Positions 35,403-44,022 of a stretch of 64,000 nt of DNA are shown here, piece after piece. Position numbers and translations under genes: made by a program. How positions within the stretch are numbered: position 1 is the first letter of the stretch; the number at the start of each line of letters is the position of its first letter. Origin of the DNA: an uncultured Acidimicrobiales bacterium (GTDB lineage: Bacteria > Actinomycetota > Acidimicrobiia > Acidimicrobiales > Hopanoidiivorantaceae); contig OY282367.1 in assembly GCA_958295755.1 (NCBI GenBank), forward strand, positions 1,988,022 to 2,052,021. The letters are read 5' to 3'. Under the pieces are notes generated by a model. It was not told the origin of the DNA. It worked only from the letters and a program-made list of their open reading frames with translations, and made no database searches.

Positions 35403-37192
35403 GCATAAAAGCGGCCGTTGCGGTCGCCTAAAAAGATTGTGCCACCCCAGACGGCTGGCGTGGACTCTATACGCCAACCCAGCGGCACAGACCATAACTG
35501 AGGTGGCTGTAATTGGGATGGCCCTAATTGAGATGTCGCTGCGGTGCTGTTTCCTTCCCCCGCTGCATCTTTTTCGCATCCAGCGTCACCACTCACATCA
35601 TAAGCTCGCAGGGCTCCTTCGACGTCCCCCTGCAGGAGTACATCGTCAACCACTACAGGGCTACCCCATAAAAAGCCGTCTAGTTGTATCTCCCAACAGA
35701 TTGCGCCTGTGTCGCGGTCTATCCCCAACAAGCGACCTGTGTGAGTGGCGGCATATATCATTTCGCCGTATAAGGCAGGTGTAGCCCACAGACCAGTTTG
35801 AGTTCGAAGATCAGGTGGGTTGGCCGCCAACGGATTCAAGTCTTTCACCGACCAGACAACTGGATTGTCAGGGCGGGAAGGGTCTAGTTTTATGATCTGG
35901 CCGACTTCTTCTGTTCGCGCTCTGGCTTTGGCATATTTTTCTCCAAGGCGTTCTCGCTCCACCCCCACATACAGCATCCCCTCTTCGTCCACCACGATGC
36001 TGGCATCCACATCGCCGCCTGTCCAAAAGCGAAACACTCTTTCGGGTTGCCAGCTATCGTCACTGCCCAAACCCGATATGTCCCAGCCTTGAACCAGCCC
36101 GCCAGAGTTGGCAAAATACAGAGTGTTTTTAAAAATCGCAGCCGAACTCTCTATAGAAATCTCCTCGTCGGCGATGTCTTCCAAAAGCTGGTCGTCCCAG
36201 CCGGGGAATACATGTAAAATCTCAGGCGAAACTCTCGCTAGACCAGAGTCATCATAGCTTCGGTTGAGTTTCACGATATAGAAGCTGCTGTTCTCGCCCC
36301 CTTCAAACAGATAGTCGTCTATAACTAGGGCAGAGCTGTCCCAGTCGTCATTCCAATAAAGACGATTGCCGCTGAGCTGTTCCACATTGTATGCATTCAT
36401 TCGCCATAGCTCTCTCGGTTCTTCGCCATCGAAGGCGATGATGCGAAAATTGTTGTCTCTGGAGCCGATATAGATAAGCGGATAGCCGTTGGGGTCGACA
36501 GTAACCGAACCTTTGATGAGATCATCTGTCTGGAAGCTAGGCAATATCTGCTCACCTGTTTCAGCATCTAAGAAATGCACTGCGCCGTCGTAAGCACCGA
36601 AAATCACCCAGGTGCGCCCGCTGTATGACACGACAGCAGGTTGGCCTGTCCAGCCAGTGCCACACCATTCCACCGTCGAACCCATCCAGCTAGATTGCGA
36701 ACACATAGGTGCTTGTGAGGGGTATGACCAAGCTATCGTTGGCGACTCTGGGATAGGGCCTTGCCCGTAGTAGTTGCGGGTGGGCGACCCTCGAAATGTG
36801 AGTAGCCCAGAGACTTCGCCCCAAGGTTGGCTGACCGAACTGGGATCCACCCAGTAATCTGGGGGCTGGGTTGTGGAAGGTGCCTGAGTTGTTGAGGAGA
36901 TTGAAGGCGAAGACGCGGGAATGCTAGCCGTACTTTGGTTGGTGCTGGCTGGATTATCCTCGGGCGTGCTACCTCCGAGCGTGCTGCCCCTAGAAGTGCT
37001 GTCTCCGGGTGCGCTAACTTCAGGAGTCCTGTCTTCAGAAGCACTACCTTCAGAAGCACTATCCTCAGAAGATCTGTCCCCGGGCAACACAAGAAAGCTC
37101 AAGATCAATGCCAAAATCACGAGCAACCCGAAGGCTAAAACGCCGGCACGAATGAAAGATTTTTTGTTGAATGTCAAAGGTCGAAATCTCAA
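35393..37192 (-). CDS. membrane-anchored PQQ-like beta-propeller protein
   Basis: A 599-residue protein. A single N-terminal membrane helix (about residues 14-36, AGVLAFGLLVILALILSFLV) is followed by a Ser/Asp/Glu/Gly-rich stalk to about residue 110 and then a beta-propeller with PQQ-type blades (for example IFGAYDGAVHFLDAETGEQI, LLGIDRDTGAICWEI, GTIFLGDRNGRFYALK). Such proteins are exported and bind ligands or partners; no PQQ-dependent dehydrogenase active site is evident. The first part of the stalk is encoded by eight 15-nt units. The start overlaps the end of the DUF3499-like gene by four bases. Confidence 0.75.
   Translation of the reverse strand: MRFRPLTFNKKSFIRAGVLAFGLLVILALILSFLVLPGDRSSEDSASEGSASEDRTPEVSAPGDSTSRGSTLGGSTPEDNPASTNQSTASIPASSPSISSTTQAPSTTQPPDYWVDPSSVSQPWGEVSGLLTFRGSPTRNYYGQGPIPESPTIAWSYPSQAPMCSQSSWMGSTVEWCGTGWTGQPAVVSYSGRTWVIFGAYDGAVHFLDAETGEQILPSFQTDDLIKGSVTVDPNGYPLIYIGSRDNNFRIIAFDGEEPRELWRMNAYNVEQLSGNRLYWNDDWDSSALVIDDYLFEGGENSSFYIVKLNRSYDDSGLARVSPEILHVFPGWDDQLLEDIADEEISIESSAAIFKNTLYFANSGGLVQGWDISGLGSDDSWQPERVFRFWTGGDVDASIVVDEEGMLYVGVERERLGEKYAKARARTEEVGQIIKLDPSRPDNPVVWSVKDLNPLAANPPDLRTQTGLWATPALYGEMIYAATHTGRLLGIDRDTGAICWEIQLDGFLWGSPVVVDDVLLQGDVEGALRAYDVSGDAGCEKDAAGEGNSTAATSQLGPSQLQPPQLWSVPLGWRIESTPAVWGGTIFLGDRNGRFYALK
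36961..37080. repeat. 15-nt tandem repeat, 8 units, in the PQQ-protein stalk
   Basis: Eight units such as CAGAAGCACTACCTT (plus strand) encode Ser-Glu-Gly/Asp-Ser-Ala type repeats right after the membrane anchor. Confidence 0.92.
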
Positions 37193-37662
37193 CCAGAAAT
37201 CGAACGAAACGCCCTTTGTAGTAAGGGAGTGTCTTCCATATCTTCAACGCGAACTAGAGGAATTGCAGATTGACTGGCTTCTTCCAAGTCGGTCTCTTCT
37301 TGAATATCTGCCTCTTGAAGATCTGCCTCTTGAAGATCTGCCTCTTGGAGATCTGCGCTGTGAGCCAAACTAAGGGTTGTCCGAGGTGTCGGAGTTTCCT
37401 GCTGGGGCTGATTATCTGCAGACGATCTATCTGCAGATAACCGATTGTCCTCAAAAGACCGATTGTCCTCAAACACCCAGGCGAGCGGAGCTTTGAAAGC
37501 ATCGGCGTGCGCCTCACAGAGCGTCAACGAAGCAAGTAGTGCATCGCTTTCTATTTTCGTCTCTTCTGTCAAATCCACCAGCCAAGCCCGCGACTGCTCA
37601 GGTGAGTAATGACAAACTGCCACTGCCAGCTTTGAACACCCTTTCTGAGCACACACAGCCAC
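37189..37662 (-). CDS. DUF3499-like small metal-site protein with repeat tail
   Basis: A 157-residue protein. The first 70 residues have paired Cys and His (CAQKGCSKLAVAVCHY, then LTLCEAHADAFKAPLAW), which resembles the actinobacterial DUF3499 family and a possible zinc site. The rest is low complexity: S-A-D and E-A-D-L-Q repeats, the latter encoded by four almost perfect 15-nt units. It overlaps the PQQ-protein gene, so both are co-expressed. Function unknown. Confidence 0.55.
   Translation of the reverse strand: MAVCAQKGCSKLAVAVCHYSPEQSRAWLVDLTEETKIESDALLASLTLCEAHADAFKAPLAWVFEDNRSFEDNRLSADRSSADNQPQQETPTPRTTLSLAHSADLQEADLQEADLQEADIQEETDLEEASQSAIPLVRVEDMEDTPLLQRAFRSISG
37298..37357. repeat. 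15-nt tandem repeat, 4 units, in DUF3499-like gene
   Basis: TCTTGAAGATCTGCC is present twice exactly and twice with one or two changes (plus strand), encoding Ala-Asp-Leu-Gln-Glu repeats. The near identity suggests recent expansion. Confidence 0.95.
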
Positions 37663-37771
37663 AATCTCTAAGTTAGTCTGGTATCTGCGAATGTGCGGCT
37701 TCTCGCGGTAAAATTAATGTCATGATATTTTGGCTTTGCCATACTTTGCTGAAAATCGGCAAGACTGCGAC

Positions 37772-38281
37772 ATGAATGGCGGTATGAACAGCGACATGAA
37801 TACTGTCTCAACTGTTGTGCTCAACCCTTTGCAGGGCGATCCTAGACCTGCTGAAGACTGGGTGACCACCTTTCATCTTGCTCTTTTTGTACTTGACCCT
37901 TTCACAAAAGAAAGCGGCCTCATCATTCCAACCGCAGGGCGCATAATGCGGAATTTTCGAGGTGCCGACTGCCGAGTGGCTTGGCTAGTTGCAGGCACCC
38001 AAGATGAAGCAGCGCAGTTTCTGGGCCCTTGGGCAGAAGAAATGTTAACCTTCGCCGACCCTGACCGAGAGATGATTGAAAGTCTCGAGTTGAAGCTTCT
38101 GCCCGCCTTTGTACACCTCAACCATGGGCTAGAGATCTCAGCTTCAGCCGAAGGTTGGAACCCTGCGGAATGGAGAGATGTCGCCGGGTCGCTTTCGCAA
38201 AGAATGCGCTGGAGTCGCCCTGAAGTGCCTGTGCCTAGCGACCCAGCTCCATTTATTGGCACACCCGCGAGCTTGCCATGA
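37772..38281 (+). CDS. conserved hypothetical, possibly thioredoxin-fold
   Basis: About 169 residues from the ATG at 37772; a TTG at 37730 and ATGs at 37784 and 37796 are other choices, and the first residues are themselves a Met-Asn repeat. Secondary-structure pattern and segments such as [20 protein letters not shown] and [18 protein letters not shown] suggest a redox-type thioredoxin fold without a Cys pair; this is a guess from pattern. The stop overlaps the fumarase start (ATGA), so the two are translationally linked. Confidence 0.5.
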   Translation: MNGGMNSDMNTVSTVVLNPLQGDPRPAEDWVTTFHLALFVLDPFTKESGLIIPTAGRIMRNFRGADCRVAWLVAGTQDEAAQFLGPWAEEMLTFADPDREMIESLELKLLPAFVHLNHGLEISASAEGWNPAEWRDVAGSLSQRMRWSRPEVPVPSDPAPFIGTPASLP

Positions 38282-39960
38282 GTTCGCCTACCGAGAGTTC
38301 GCCATCCGTGAGTTCGCCTTTCTTGGCCGACCCCTTCCAGCTCGGATTCACCAGTCCGAAACCTGAAGATGCCGCCGAGTACCGAAAGCTCACCTCCGAC
38401 TATGTTTCAACCTTCAACGCGGAAGGCCATGAATTTCTGAAAGTTGAACCCGAGGCTTTGCGACTACTCACAGCTACAGCCATGCACGACATAGCTCACC
38501 TTCTGCGCCCCGGTCATCTACAACAACTCCGCAATATTTTAGACGATCCTGAAGCCTCCGCCAACGACCGCTTCGTAGCCACCGAGCTGCTCAAGAATGC
38601 CAACCTCTCTGCAGGTGGCATCTTCCCCGGCTGCCAAGACACCGGCACCGCCATCGTCAAGGGCAAAAAAGGCCAGCTTGTCTTCACTGGCTTTGACGAC
38701 AAGGAGATAATCACCAGAGGCATCTACGATACCTATCAAACTTCCAACCTACGCTATTCGCAGCTTGCCGCGCAAGACATGTTCACTGAGGCCAACACAG
38801 CAACTAACCTGCCCGCTGAAATCAAACTGGAAGCCGTGCCGGGCGGCGAATATTCGTTGTTATATATAGCCAAAGGAGGAGGTTCAGCCAACAAGAGCTT
38901 CCTTTTCCAAGAGACAAGGGCATTGCTCAACCCTGAAAGCCTCATTGATTTCTTTGACGAAAAGCTACGAGCTATTGGCACCGCAGCTTGTCCTCCGTAT
39001 CACCTTGCCATAGTCATCGGCGGAACTTCTGCCGAGCAAACCCTGGAAGTAGCCAAGCTGGCTTCAACCCGCTACCTGGATTCGCTCCCCACTTCTGGCG
39101 ATAGCCACGGCAGGGCTTTTCGCGACATCGACTGGGAACAGCGTATCTTGGAATTGACCCAAAACTTCGGCATCGGTGCGCAGTTCGGCGGCAAGTATTT
39201 TTGCCACGATGTACGGGTGGTGCGCTTGGCTCGCCACGGAGCTTCCTGCCCTGTGGGAATTGCTGTGTCGTGCTCTGCCGACAGACAGGCCTTGGCCAAA
39301 ATAACTCTCGAAGGCGTGTTTTTGGAACAGCTCGAGCAAGATCCTGCCCGGTTTTTGCCCGAAACAGCAGGTGATGACCTTTCTTCTGAAGTGGTGCAAA
39401 TAAACCTCAGCCAGCCAATGGAACAAGTGCGTGCAGAGCTCAGCCGCTACCCCATCAAAACCCGTCTCTGCCTTTCGGGCACTTTGGTGGTAGCTCGCGA
39501 TATCGCCCACGCTAAAATCAAAGAACGCTTAGATCGCGGCGATCCAATGCCATCGTATCTGGCTAATCACCCCGTATATTATGCTGGTCCCGCCAAAACT
39601 CCTGAAGGCGAAGCTTCGGGATCGTTCGGTCCCACCACAGCCGGGCGAATGGACTCTTATGTAGATCAGTTCCAAGCCGCTGGCGGCAGCTTGGTGATGC
39701 TGGCTAAAGGCAATCGGTCGCGCCCTGTGATAGATGCGTGTGCCCGCCACGGAGGTTTTTATCTTGGTGCTATCGGAGGCCCTGGTGCTCGTCAGGGTGC
39801 AGAGGCAATTCGCAAAGTAGAAGTGCTGGAGTATCCGGAGCTGGGCATGGAAGCGGTGTGGCAAATTGAAGTGGAAGACTTCCCAGCGTTCATCGTGATA
39901 GACGACAAAGGCAACGACTTTTTCGCCGATGTCTCAACCCCAGTAAAACTGCGAACTTGA
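38278..39960 (+). CDS. fum: class I fumarate hydratase (iron-sulfur)
   Basis: A 560-residue class I fumarase, which interconverts fumarate and malate with a [4Fe-4S] cluster. Cluster-type Cys positions are visible in [23 protein letters not shown] and [19 protein letters not shown]; the fold is also marked by [13 protein letters not shown] and [20 protein letters not shown]. The first 15 residues are Ser/Pro-rich and encoded by three 15-nt repeats. Oxygen-sensitive class I enzymes are less common in aerobic actinobacteria than class II. It is followed by trx. Confidence 0.9.
   Translation: MSSPTESSPSVSSPFLADPFQLGFTSPKPEDAAEYRKLTSDYVSTFNAEGHEFLKVEPEALRLLTATAMHDIAHLLRPGHLQQLRNILDDPEASANDRFVATELLKNANLSAGGIFPGCQDTGTAIVKGKKGQLVFTGFDDKEIITRGIYDTYQTSNLRYSQLAAQDMFTEANTATNLPAEIKLEAVPGGEYSLLYIAKGGGSANKSFLFQETRALLNPESLIDFFDEKLRAIGTAACPPYHLAIVIGGTSAEQTLEVAKLASTRYLDSLPTSGDSHGRAFRDIDWEQRILELTQNFGIGAQFGGKYFCHDVRVVRLARHGASCPVGIAVSCSADRQALAKITLEGVFLEQLEQDPARFLPETAGDDLSSEVVQINLSQPMEQVRAELSRYPIKTRLCLSGTLVVARDIAHAKIKERLDRGDPMPSYLANHPVYYAGPAKTPEGEASGSFGPTTAGRMDSYVDQFQAAGGSLVMLAKGNRSRPVIDACARHGGFYLGAIGGPGARQGAEAIRKVEVLEYPELGMEAVWQIEVEDFPAFIVIDDKGNDFFADVSTPVKLRT
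38281..38325. repeat. 15-nt tandem repeat, 3 units, at the fumarase N-terminus
   Basis: AGTTCGCCTACCGAG, AGTTCGCCATCCGTG and AGTTCGCCTTTCTTG follow directly after the start codon and encode Ser-Ser-Pro-x-x repeats. Confidence 0.92.
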
Positions 39961-40040
39961 ATATCTTCAGATAGCCTTAAAAGTTAATACACCTGCATAC
40001 ACACTTGCAAAAGCACACCCACATACAAAAGGAACTAAAA

Positions 40041-40370
40041 GTGTCAGACAATATCACTCATCTAACAGAGACCACATTCGACGAAACCATTAGCACTTCA
40101 GACAAACCAGTGCTTGTGGATTTCTGGGCTGAGTGGTGCGGCCCTTGCAAAGCCATCGCTCCCATTTTGGAAGAAATCGCTGATGAGCACGTCGATCGCC
40201 TCGCCGTGGCGAAGGTAGATGTGGATGCCAACCAGTCGCTGGCTCTGAACCATCAGGTGATGAGCATCCCCACACTGATTGTCTTCAAAGACGGAGAAGT
40301 CCAAAAACGCCTCGTGGGTGCCAAGAGCAAACGCGACCTGCTCGCCGACCTCAGCGACTATCTTAACTGA
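40041..40370 (+). CDS. trxA: thioredoxin
   Basis: A 109-residue thioredoxin from the GTG at 40041, with AAAGGAAC as ribosome site seven bases upstream. WAEWCGPCKAIAP carries the redox pair Cys-Gly-Pro-Cys, and SIPTLIVFKDGE the cis-Pro. In mycobacteria trxC also precedes cwlM in this position (trxB-trxC-cwlM-parB-parA), which supports the locus assignment. trxB is not adjacent here. Confidence 0.93.
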   Translation: MSDNITHLTETTFDETISTSDKPVLVDFWAEWCGPCKAIAPILEEIADEHVDRLAVAKVDVDANQSLALNHQVMSIPTLIVFKDGEVQKRLVGAKSKRDLLADLSDYLN

Positions 40371-40465
40371 CTCTCCCTGCGGGTTTTCCTGACAGGATCT
40401 GGTTCTAAGAAGTCGTCTCCGACAAAATCATCGCTCAAGACCTGCAAAACACCACTTCCCTGCCG

Positions 40466-41425
40466 ATTGGACTCGGCGACCAAGGCGAGGCAGTAGCTGA
40501 CATTCACAGGCGATTGAAGCTCACTGGGTTTCATACCGAAGATGGAGATCAGTTCACATTGGCCACCCAAGAGGCCGTCTGTCGCTTCCAGCTCACGGAA
40601 GGTTTGCCAGAGAGCGGCACAATAGATCGCTCTACTTGGTCGGCTCTCATTGAAGCTACCCGCTCACTTGGCGACCGGCCGCTGTATTTTCGCCAGCCTA
40701 TGTTGCGTGGGCAAGATGTAGTGAATCTTCAGCATATGCTTGGAAAGCTGGGGTTTGATGCGGGTCGGGCAGACGGGTTTTTCGGGGCGCAGACCGCAGA
40801 GGCTGTGCTGAAGTTTCAGCAAAATACCGCTTTGAATGATGATGGAATTTGTGGTCCGACTACTGTGAAGATGCTCTCTCAGGTAATCACCAGATCTGGG
40901 GAAGAAAGTGTTGCGGTGCTGAGAGAGCGTGAAAAACTACGCCAGATTCCGCCAACAGTCTCGGGGAGGCGGATTGTGGTCGGCGAGACCGGAGGTCTAG
41001 GGGCACTTTCTGAAGCCATCTTCAGAATGCTACGTCGAAAGCGAGCCGCTAGCTCTGTTTTTCACCATCCTGACATTTCTGTCCAAGCCGAACACGCCAA
41101 CAGCATTGGTGCTGAACTATATATCGGTTTGGAAGTGCAGACTCTCCCGGTTTGCACCGCAGCGTATTTTTCTACTGAGCGTTACACCTCACAAGGCGGT
41201 AAACGTTGTGCTGAAATCACAGTGAGTTTGCTAGCAGATCTGCTGAATGCAGAAGAGACAGCTACTGCTGTGGGCATGCGCCTGCCCATACTTCAAAAAA
41301 CACAAATGCCTGCCATCTGGCTACGCATAGGGCCGGCAACAACAATCGTGAAGAGCACAGCCGATATTGCTTCAGCTGTGACCAAGGGGATTCACCACTG
41401 GGTGGCAAATCCTATAAGCGACTAG
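40466..41425 (+). CDS. cwlM: CwlM-like peptidoglycan-binding/amidase-fold protein
   Basis: About 319 residues if it starts at ATT 40466 (GLGDQGEAVADIHRRLKLTG). Two peptidoglycan-binding domains (about 1-70 and 80-145, with MLRGQDVVNLQHMLGKLGFD) are followed by an amidase_3-type fold (IVVGETGGLGALSEAIF, AYFSTERYTSQGGKRCAE). In Mycobacterium CwlM is a regulator of MurA, and the amidase site is degenerate. The nearest ATG/GTG/TTG start is TTG at 40514, inside the first domain; the open frame extends up to a stop at 40406 with no ATG, GTG or TTG. An ATT or CTG start, or an upstream frameshift, is therefore likely. Confidence 0.8.
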   Translation: MGLGDQGEAVADIHRRLKLTGFHTEDGDQFTLATQEAVCRFQLTEGLPESGTIDRSTWSALIEATRSLGDRPLYFRQPMLRGQDVVNLQHMLGKLGFDAGRADGFFGAQTAEAVLKFQQNTALNDDGICGPTTVKMLSQVITRSGEESVAVLREREKLRQIPPTVSGRRIVVGETGGLGALSEAIFRMLRRKRAASSVFHHPDISVQAEHANSIGAELYIGLEVQTLPVCTAAYFSTERYTSQGGKRCAEITVSLLADLLNAEETATAVGMRLPILQKTQMPAIWLRIGPATTIVKSTADIASAVTKGIHHWVANPISD

Positions 41426-41450
41426 GTGGCTCCCCTAGTTTTCTAAAAAG

Positions 41451-41471
41451 TTATTCACAGGGTTATGCACA
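41451..41471 (+). promoter_or_regulatory. two DnaA-box-like sites between cwlM and parB
   Basis: TTATTCACA (41451-41459) and TTATGCACA (41463-41471), each one base from the consensus TTATCCACA, stand 12 bases apart in the same orientation in the 151-base spacer between convergent genes. The rest of the spacer is AT-rich. Confidence 0.55.
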
Positions 41472-41576
41472 TCTGTGCAAAGCTTCAGATATAGCTTTAG
41501 GGTAAAACATTTAACCTTAACTTTAATCTTCAATCTATAAACTACACTTATGTAATTTGTATGTAATATGTTAGTC

Positions 41577-42425
41577 TCACTTTTGCTCTCCCAGCAAAAT
41601 ATTGACTATTCGTTCTAAGTCTTCTAGGTCGGCAAATTCAATGGATGCCTTGCCGGGAGTGCCCTTTTTTCCCATCGCTATAGTTACTCGTGTGGAAAGT
41701 TGCTCGCTGAGATAGTTTTCAAGTTCCATTACCATTGCATCTTTGGTTACCTTTGGCGTGCTCTTCTTAGACTTTCCGTTATTACCCTTCTTGCGATAAT
41801 TCTCAAGTTGGCGGACAGTCCAACCTTCTTGAGCAACTTGTTTAGCAAGCGCAATCTGTTGTTTTTTATCTGTTATCGTGATCAGGCTACGAGCATGGCC
41901 GGCTGTGATATCACCTGATATGAGAAAAGCTTGAAGCTCTGCCGGTAGCTTTGTGAGACGCAAGGAGTTCGTGACGGCAGCTCGGCTTTTCCCTACACGA
42001 GTGGCTACTTCTTCTTGCGAAAGCCCGAAGTCATCAATGAGGTGTTGATAGGCTGCGGCCTCCTCCAAGGGATTGAGATCGCTTCTGTGCAAGTTCTCCA
42101 TAAGAGCGTGCTCTAGCGAATCTTCATCTCCAATTTGTCGAATTACAGCTGGGATATATTCCAGCCCTGCTTTCTTTGCTGCGCGCCACCTTCGCTCACC
42201 AGATATAAGCTCAAAGGTGTCTGCGCCCTTAGGTCGCACTGCTATAGGTTGCAGAACTCCCACAAGTTTGATTGAAGCCACTAGCGATTCAAGATGTTCT
42301 TCATCAAAGTGCGCTCTCGGCTGGCGAACATTAGAACTTATGCTGTCCACTGGCAACTCGCGATAGCCAGAAGCAGTTGAGTGTCCTTTGGGAATAAGCG
42401 CGTCTAATCCTGATTTTTTATTCAT
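41577..42425 (-). CDS. parB: chromosome-partitioning protein ParB
   Basis: A 282-residue ParB. The CTP-binding motif is ELISGERRWRAAKKAG, followed by ALMENLHRSDLNPLEEAAAY, the helix-turn-helix SQEEVATRVGKSRAAVTNSL and a C-terminal dimer domain. It loads at parS and slides along DNA as a CTP clamp. It overlaps parA by eight bases. Two parS sites lie upstream of parA. Confidence 0.95.
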   Translation of the reverse strand: MNKKSGLDALIPKGHSTASGYRELPVDSISSNVRQPRAHFDEEHLESLVASIKLVGVLQPIAVRPKGADTFELISGERRWRAAKKAGLEYIPAVIRQIGDEDSLEHALMENLHRSDLNPLEEAAAYQHLIDDFGLSQEEVATRVGKSRAAVTNSLRLTKLPAELQAFLISGDITAGHARSLITITDKKQQIALAKQVAQEGWTVRQLENYRKKGNNGKSKKSTPKVTKDAMVMELENYLSEQLSTRVTIAMGKKGTPGKASIEFADLEDLERIVNILLGEQK

Positions 42426-43230
42426 GGTTATCTGTCTCCATAGTTTCTAAAGCTACTTCCTGGGTAGAAGTTGCTGCTATTTCTCGTGCGATTCTTTTGT
42501 AAGCCAAAGCACCCCGCGATGAGGGCGACCAGAGGGTTATTGGAAGTCCTTGAGACGGAGCTTCAGCTAGCTTGACTGAGCGAGGCACAACATGTTCAGA
42601 AACTAAGCCTTTGAACATCTTGCGCACTTCATTTTCTACTTGATTGGAAAGGTTGGCTCTAGCATCATACATCACCAGTATCACCAGAGAAATATCCAAT
42701 TCGGGGTTCAGATGGATTTTTATCTCAGACATAGCGTGAGTTAGTTGCGCCACTCCCTCCAAAGCAAAATACTCGCATTGGATTGGCAACATCACCTCCT
42801 TGGCTGCACTGAAGGCGTTAATGGTAAGTAATCCAAGAGTTGGGGGGCAGTCTATGAAGATGAAGTCGTACTCAGAGCTTACTTCTTCTAAAGCTGATGC
42901 TAGTCGCTGTTCTCTTCTGAAGACATTGAAGAGTTCTATTTCTGCGCTCGCCAAATTCAAGCTGGAAGGTGCTATCAATAGATTGGCCACTGCTGTGGCC
43001 TCTGTGATATTGTTTATGGATTCATTCTTTAGCAAAACATGATATACAGACCGGTCAACGTGCTTGGGATCAACACCTAAGCCAGTGGTGGCGTTGGCTT
43101 GTGGATCCATGTCTACAACCAAAACTCTTTTGCCTAATTCTGCTAGACAGGCAGCTAAATTAATAGAAGTCGTGGTCTTGCCAACTCCGCCCTTCTGATT
43201 AGCTATAGCAATAATTCTTGAAGCTGACAC
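42418..43230 (-). CDS. parA: chromosome-partitioning ATPase ParA
   Basis: A 270-residue Walker-type ParA/Soj. The deviant Walker A is NQKGGVGKTTTSINLA, then VVDMDPQANATTGLG and FIFIDCPPTLGLLT. There is no N-terminal helix-turn-helix, as usual for chromosomal ParA. It works with ParB on parS to move sister origins apart. It lies directly downstream of the parS-containing spacer. Confidence 0.96.
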   Translation of the reverse strand: MSASRIIAIANQKGGVGKTTTSINLAACLAELGKRVLVVDMDPQANATTGLGVDPKHVDRSVYHVLLKNESINNITEATAVANLLIAPSSLNLASAEIELFNVFRREQRLASALEEVSSEYDFIFIDCPPTLGLLTINAFSAAKEVMLPIQCEYFALEGVAQLTHAMSEIKIHLNPELDISLVILVMYDARANLSNQVENEVRKMFKGLVSEHVVPRSVKLAEAPSQGLPITLWSPSSRGALAYKRIAREIAATSTQEVALETMETDNHE

Positions 43231-43306
43231 TTATCTCCTCCGTTTTTGAATTTTGAATATACTCTAGCACAATAAATTCAATGTTGGCAAATTATTATTC
43301 CAAAGA

Positions 43307-43322
43307 TGTTTCACATGAAACA
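43307..43322. promoter_or_regulatory. parS site 1
   Basis: TGTTTCACATGAAACA differs by one base from the canonical parS TGTTTCACGTGAAACA. It lies in the parA-rsmG spacer, where ParB is expected to load. Confidence 0.88.
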
Positions 43323-43345
43323 ATTGCTCTCTAACTGCTGTCCAC

Positions 43346-43361
43346 TGTTTCATGTGAAACA
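43346..43361. promoter_or_regulatory. parS site 2
   Basis: TGTTTCATGTGAAACA is the exact reverse complement of site 1 and also one base from consensus. The two sites are 39 bases apart in opposite orientation. Confidence 0.88.
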
Positions 43362-43381
43362 TCGGAGTCAGTGCCGCTCTC

Positions 43382-43471
43382 GAGACTGGGTCGCTGAGGG
43401 CTGGGCTTTTGGAGACTATGCTTTTGGAGACTGGGCTTCTGGAGACTAGGCTTCTGGGAACTGGGCTACTC
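43382..43471. repeat. 15-nt tandem repeat, 6 units, between parA and rsmG
   Basis: Six units of GAGACTGGGCTTCTG type run up to the stop codon of rsmG. They lie in non-coding DNA, next to the parS pair. The unit resembles units in yidC (GAGACTGGCTTAGAT) and upstream of ligA. Confidence 0.9.
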
Positions 43472-43997
43472 ATTTCTTTTTTAAGACAGACACAATAGGA
43501 GTTTCAGTCAAATCAAATTTCGCCAAAATTGTTTCTGGCCAGCTGCGCTTATCTGGGGGGCTACTGACCAACAAATGGCCGCCTGTGGCCAGCAAGCCGT
43601 CTGCACATTTTACTGTGTGCTCTATGTCGGCGAAAGCACGAGAAGTAACGATGTTGAAATGTTCTTTGTAATTCGGCATCTGGGCGGCGGCTTCAACAGG
43701 CCCATGATGGACAATAGCCTTGGAGCTAAGTCTAATCACAGCCCATTCAAGGAAGTCGCACTTCTTGGCAGATACATCGTTCAACACCCAACGCGGTTCA
43801 CGCCATCTTATCAACAAGGGCAAAGCTGGTAGTCCCCCACCGCTGCCCATATCCCAGCAGTTAAGTTCTGAGGACTGCGATTCAAAGGCTATTTTCCCAA
43901 AATGCCAAGAATGTTTGATCTCTTTTGAGATGTCAGAATTTTTGCCGATAAATCCAAGTTTTTGAGCTCGCTCCAGAACGAACTGCAGCGACTCCAA
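43470..43997 (-). CDS. rsmG: 16S rRNA m7G527 methyltransferase
   Basis: About 175 residues from TTG at 43997 (CTG at 44018 would add seven). The SAM-binding loop is WDMGSGGGLPALPLLI, followed by VLNDVSAKKCDFLEW and IVTSRAFADIEH, as in RsmG (GidB). It methylates G527 of 16S rRNA. It is a little shorter than the usual 200, mainly at the C-terminus, where the frame ends at a 15-nt repeat array; the array may have replaced the normal 3' end. No ATG start is visible. Confidence 0.85.
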   Translation of the reverse strand: MESLQFVLERAQKLGFIGKNSDISKEIKHSWHFGKIAFESQSSELNCWDMGSGGGLPALPLLIRWREPRWVLNDVSAKKCDFLEWAVIRLSSKAIVHHGPVEAAAQMPNYKEHFNIVTSRAFADIEHTVKCADGLLATGGHLLVSSPPDKRSWPETILAKFDLTETPIVSVLKKK

Positions 43998-44022
43998 GTC
44001 TTGTGTGCTGAGTTCCAGGGTG

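Noticed and set aside
43264..43473. Pro/Ser/Val repeat peptide frame in the parA-rsmG spacer
   Set aside because: It is the 15-nt array read in frame and runs through the parS sites; no start signal.
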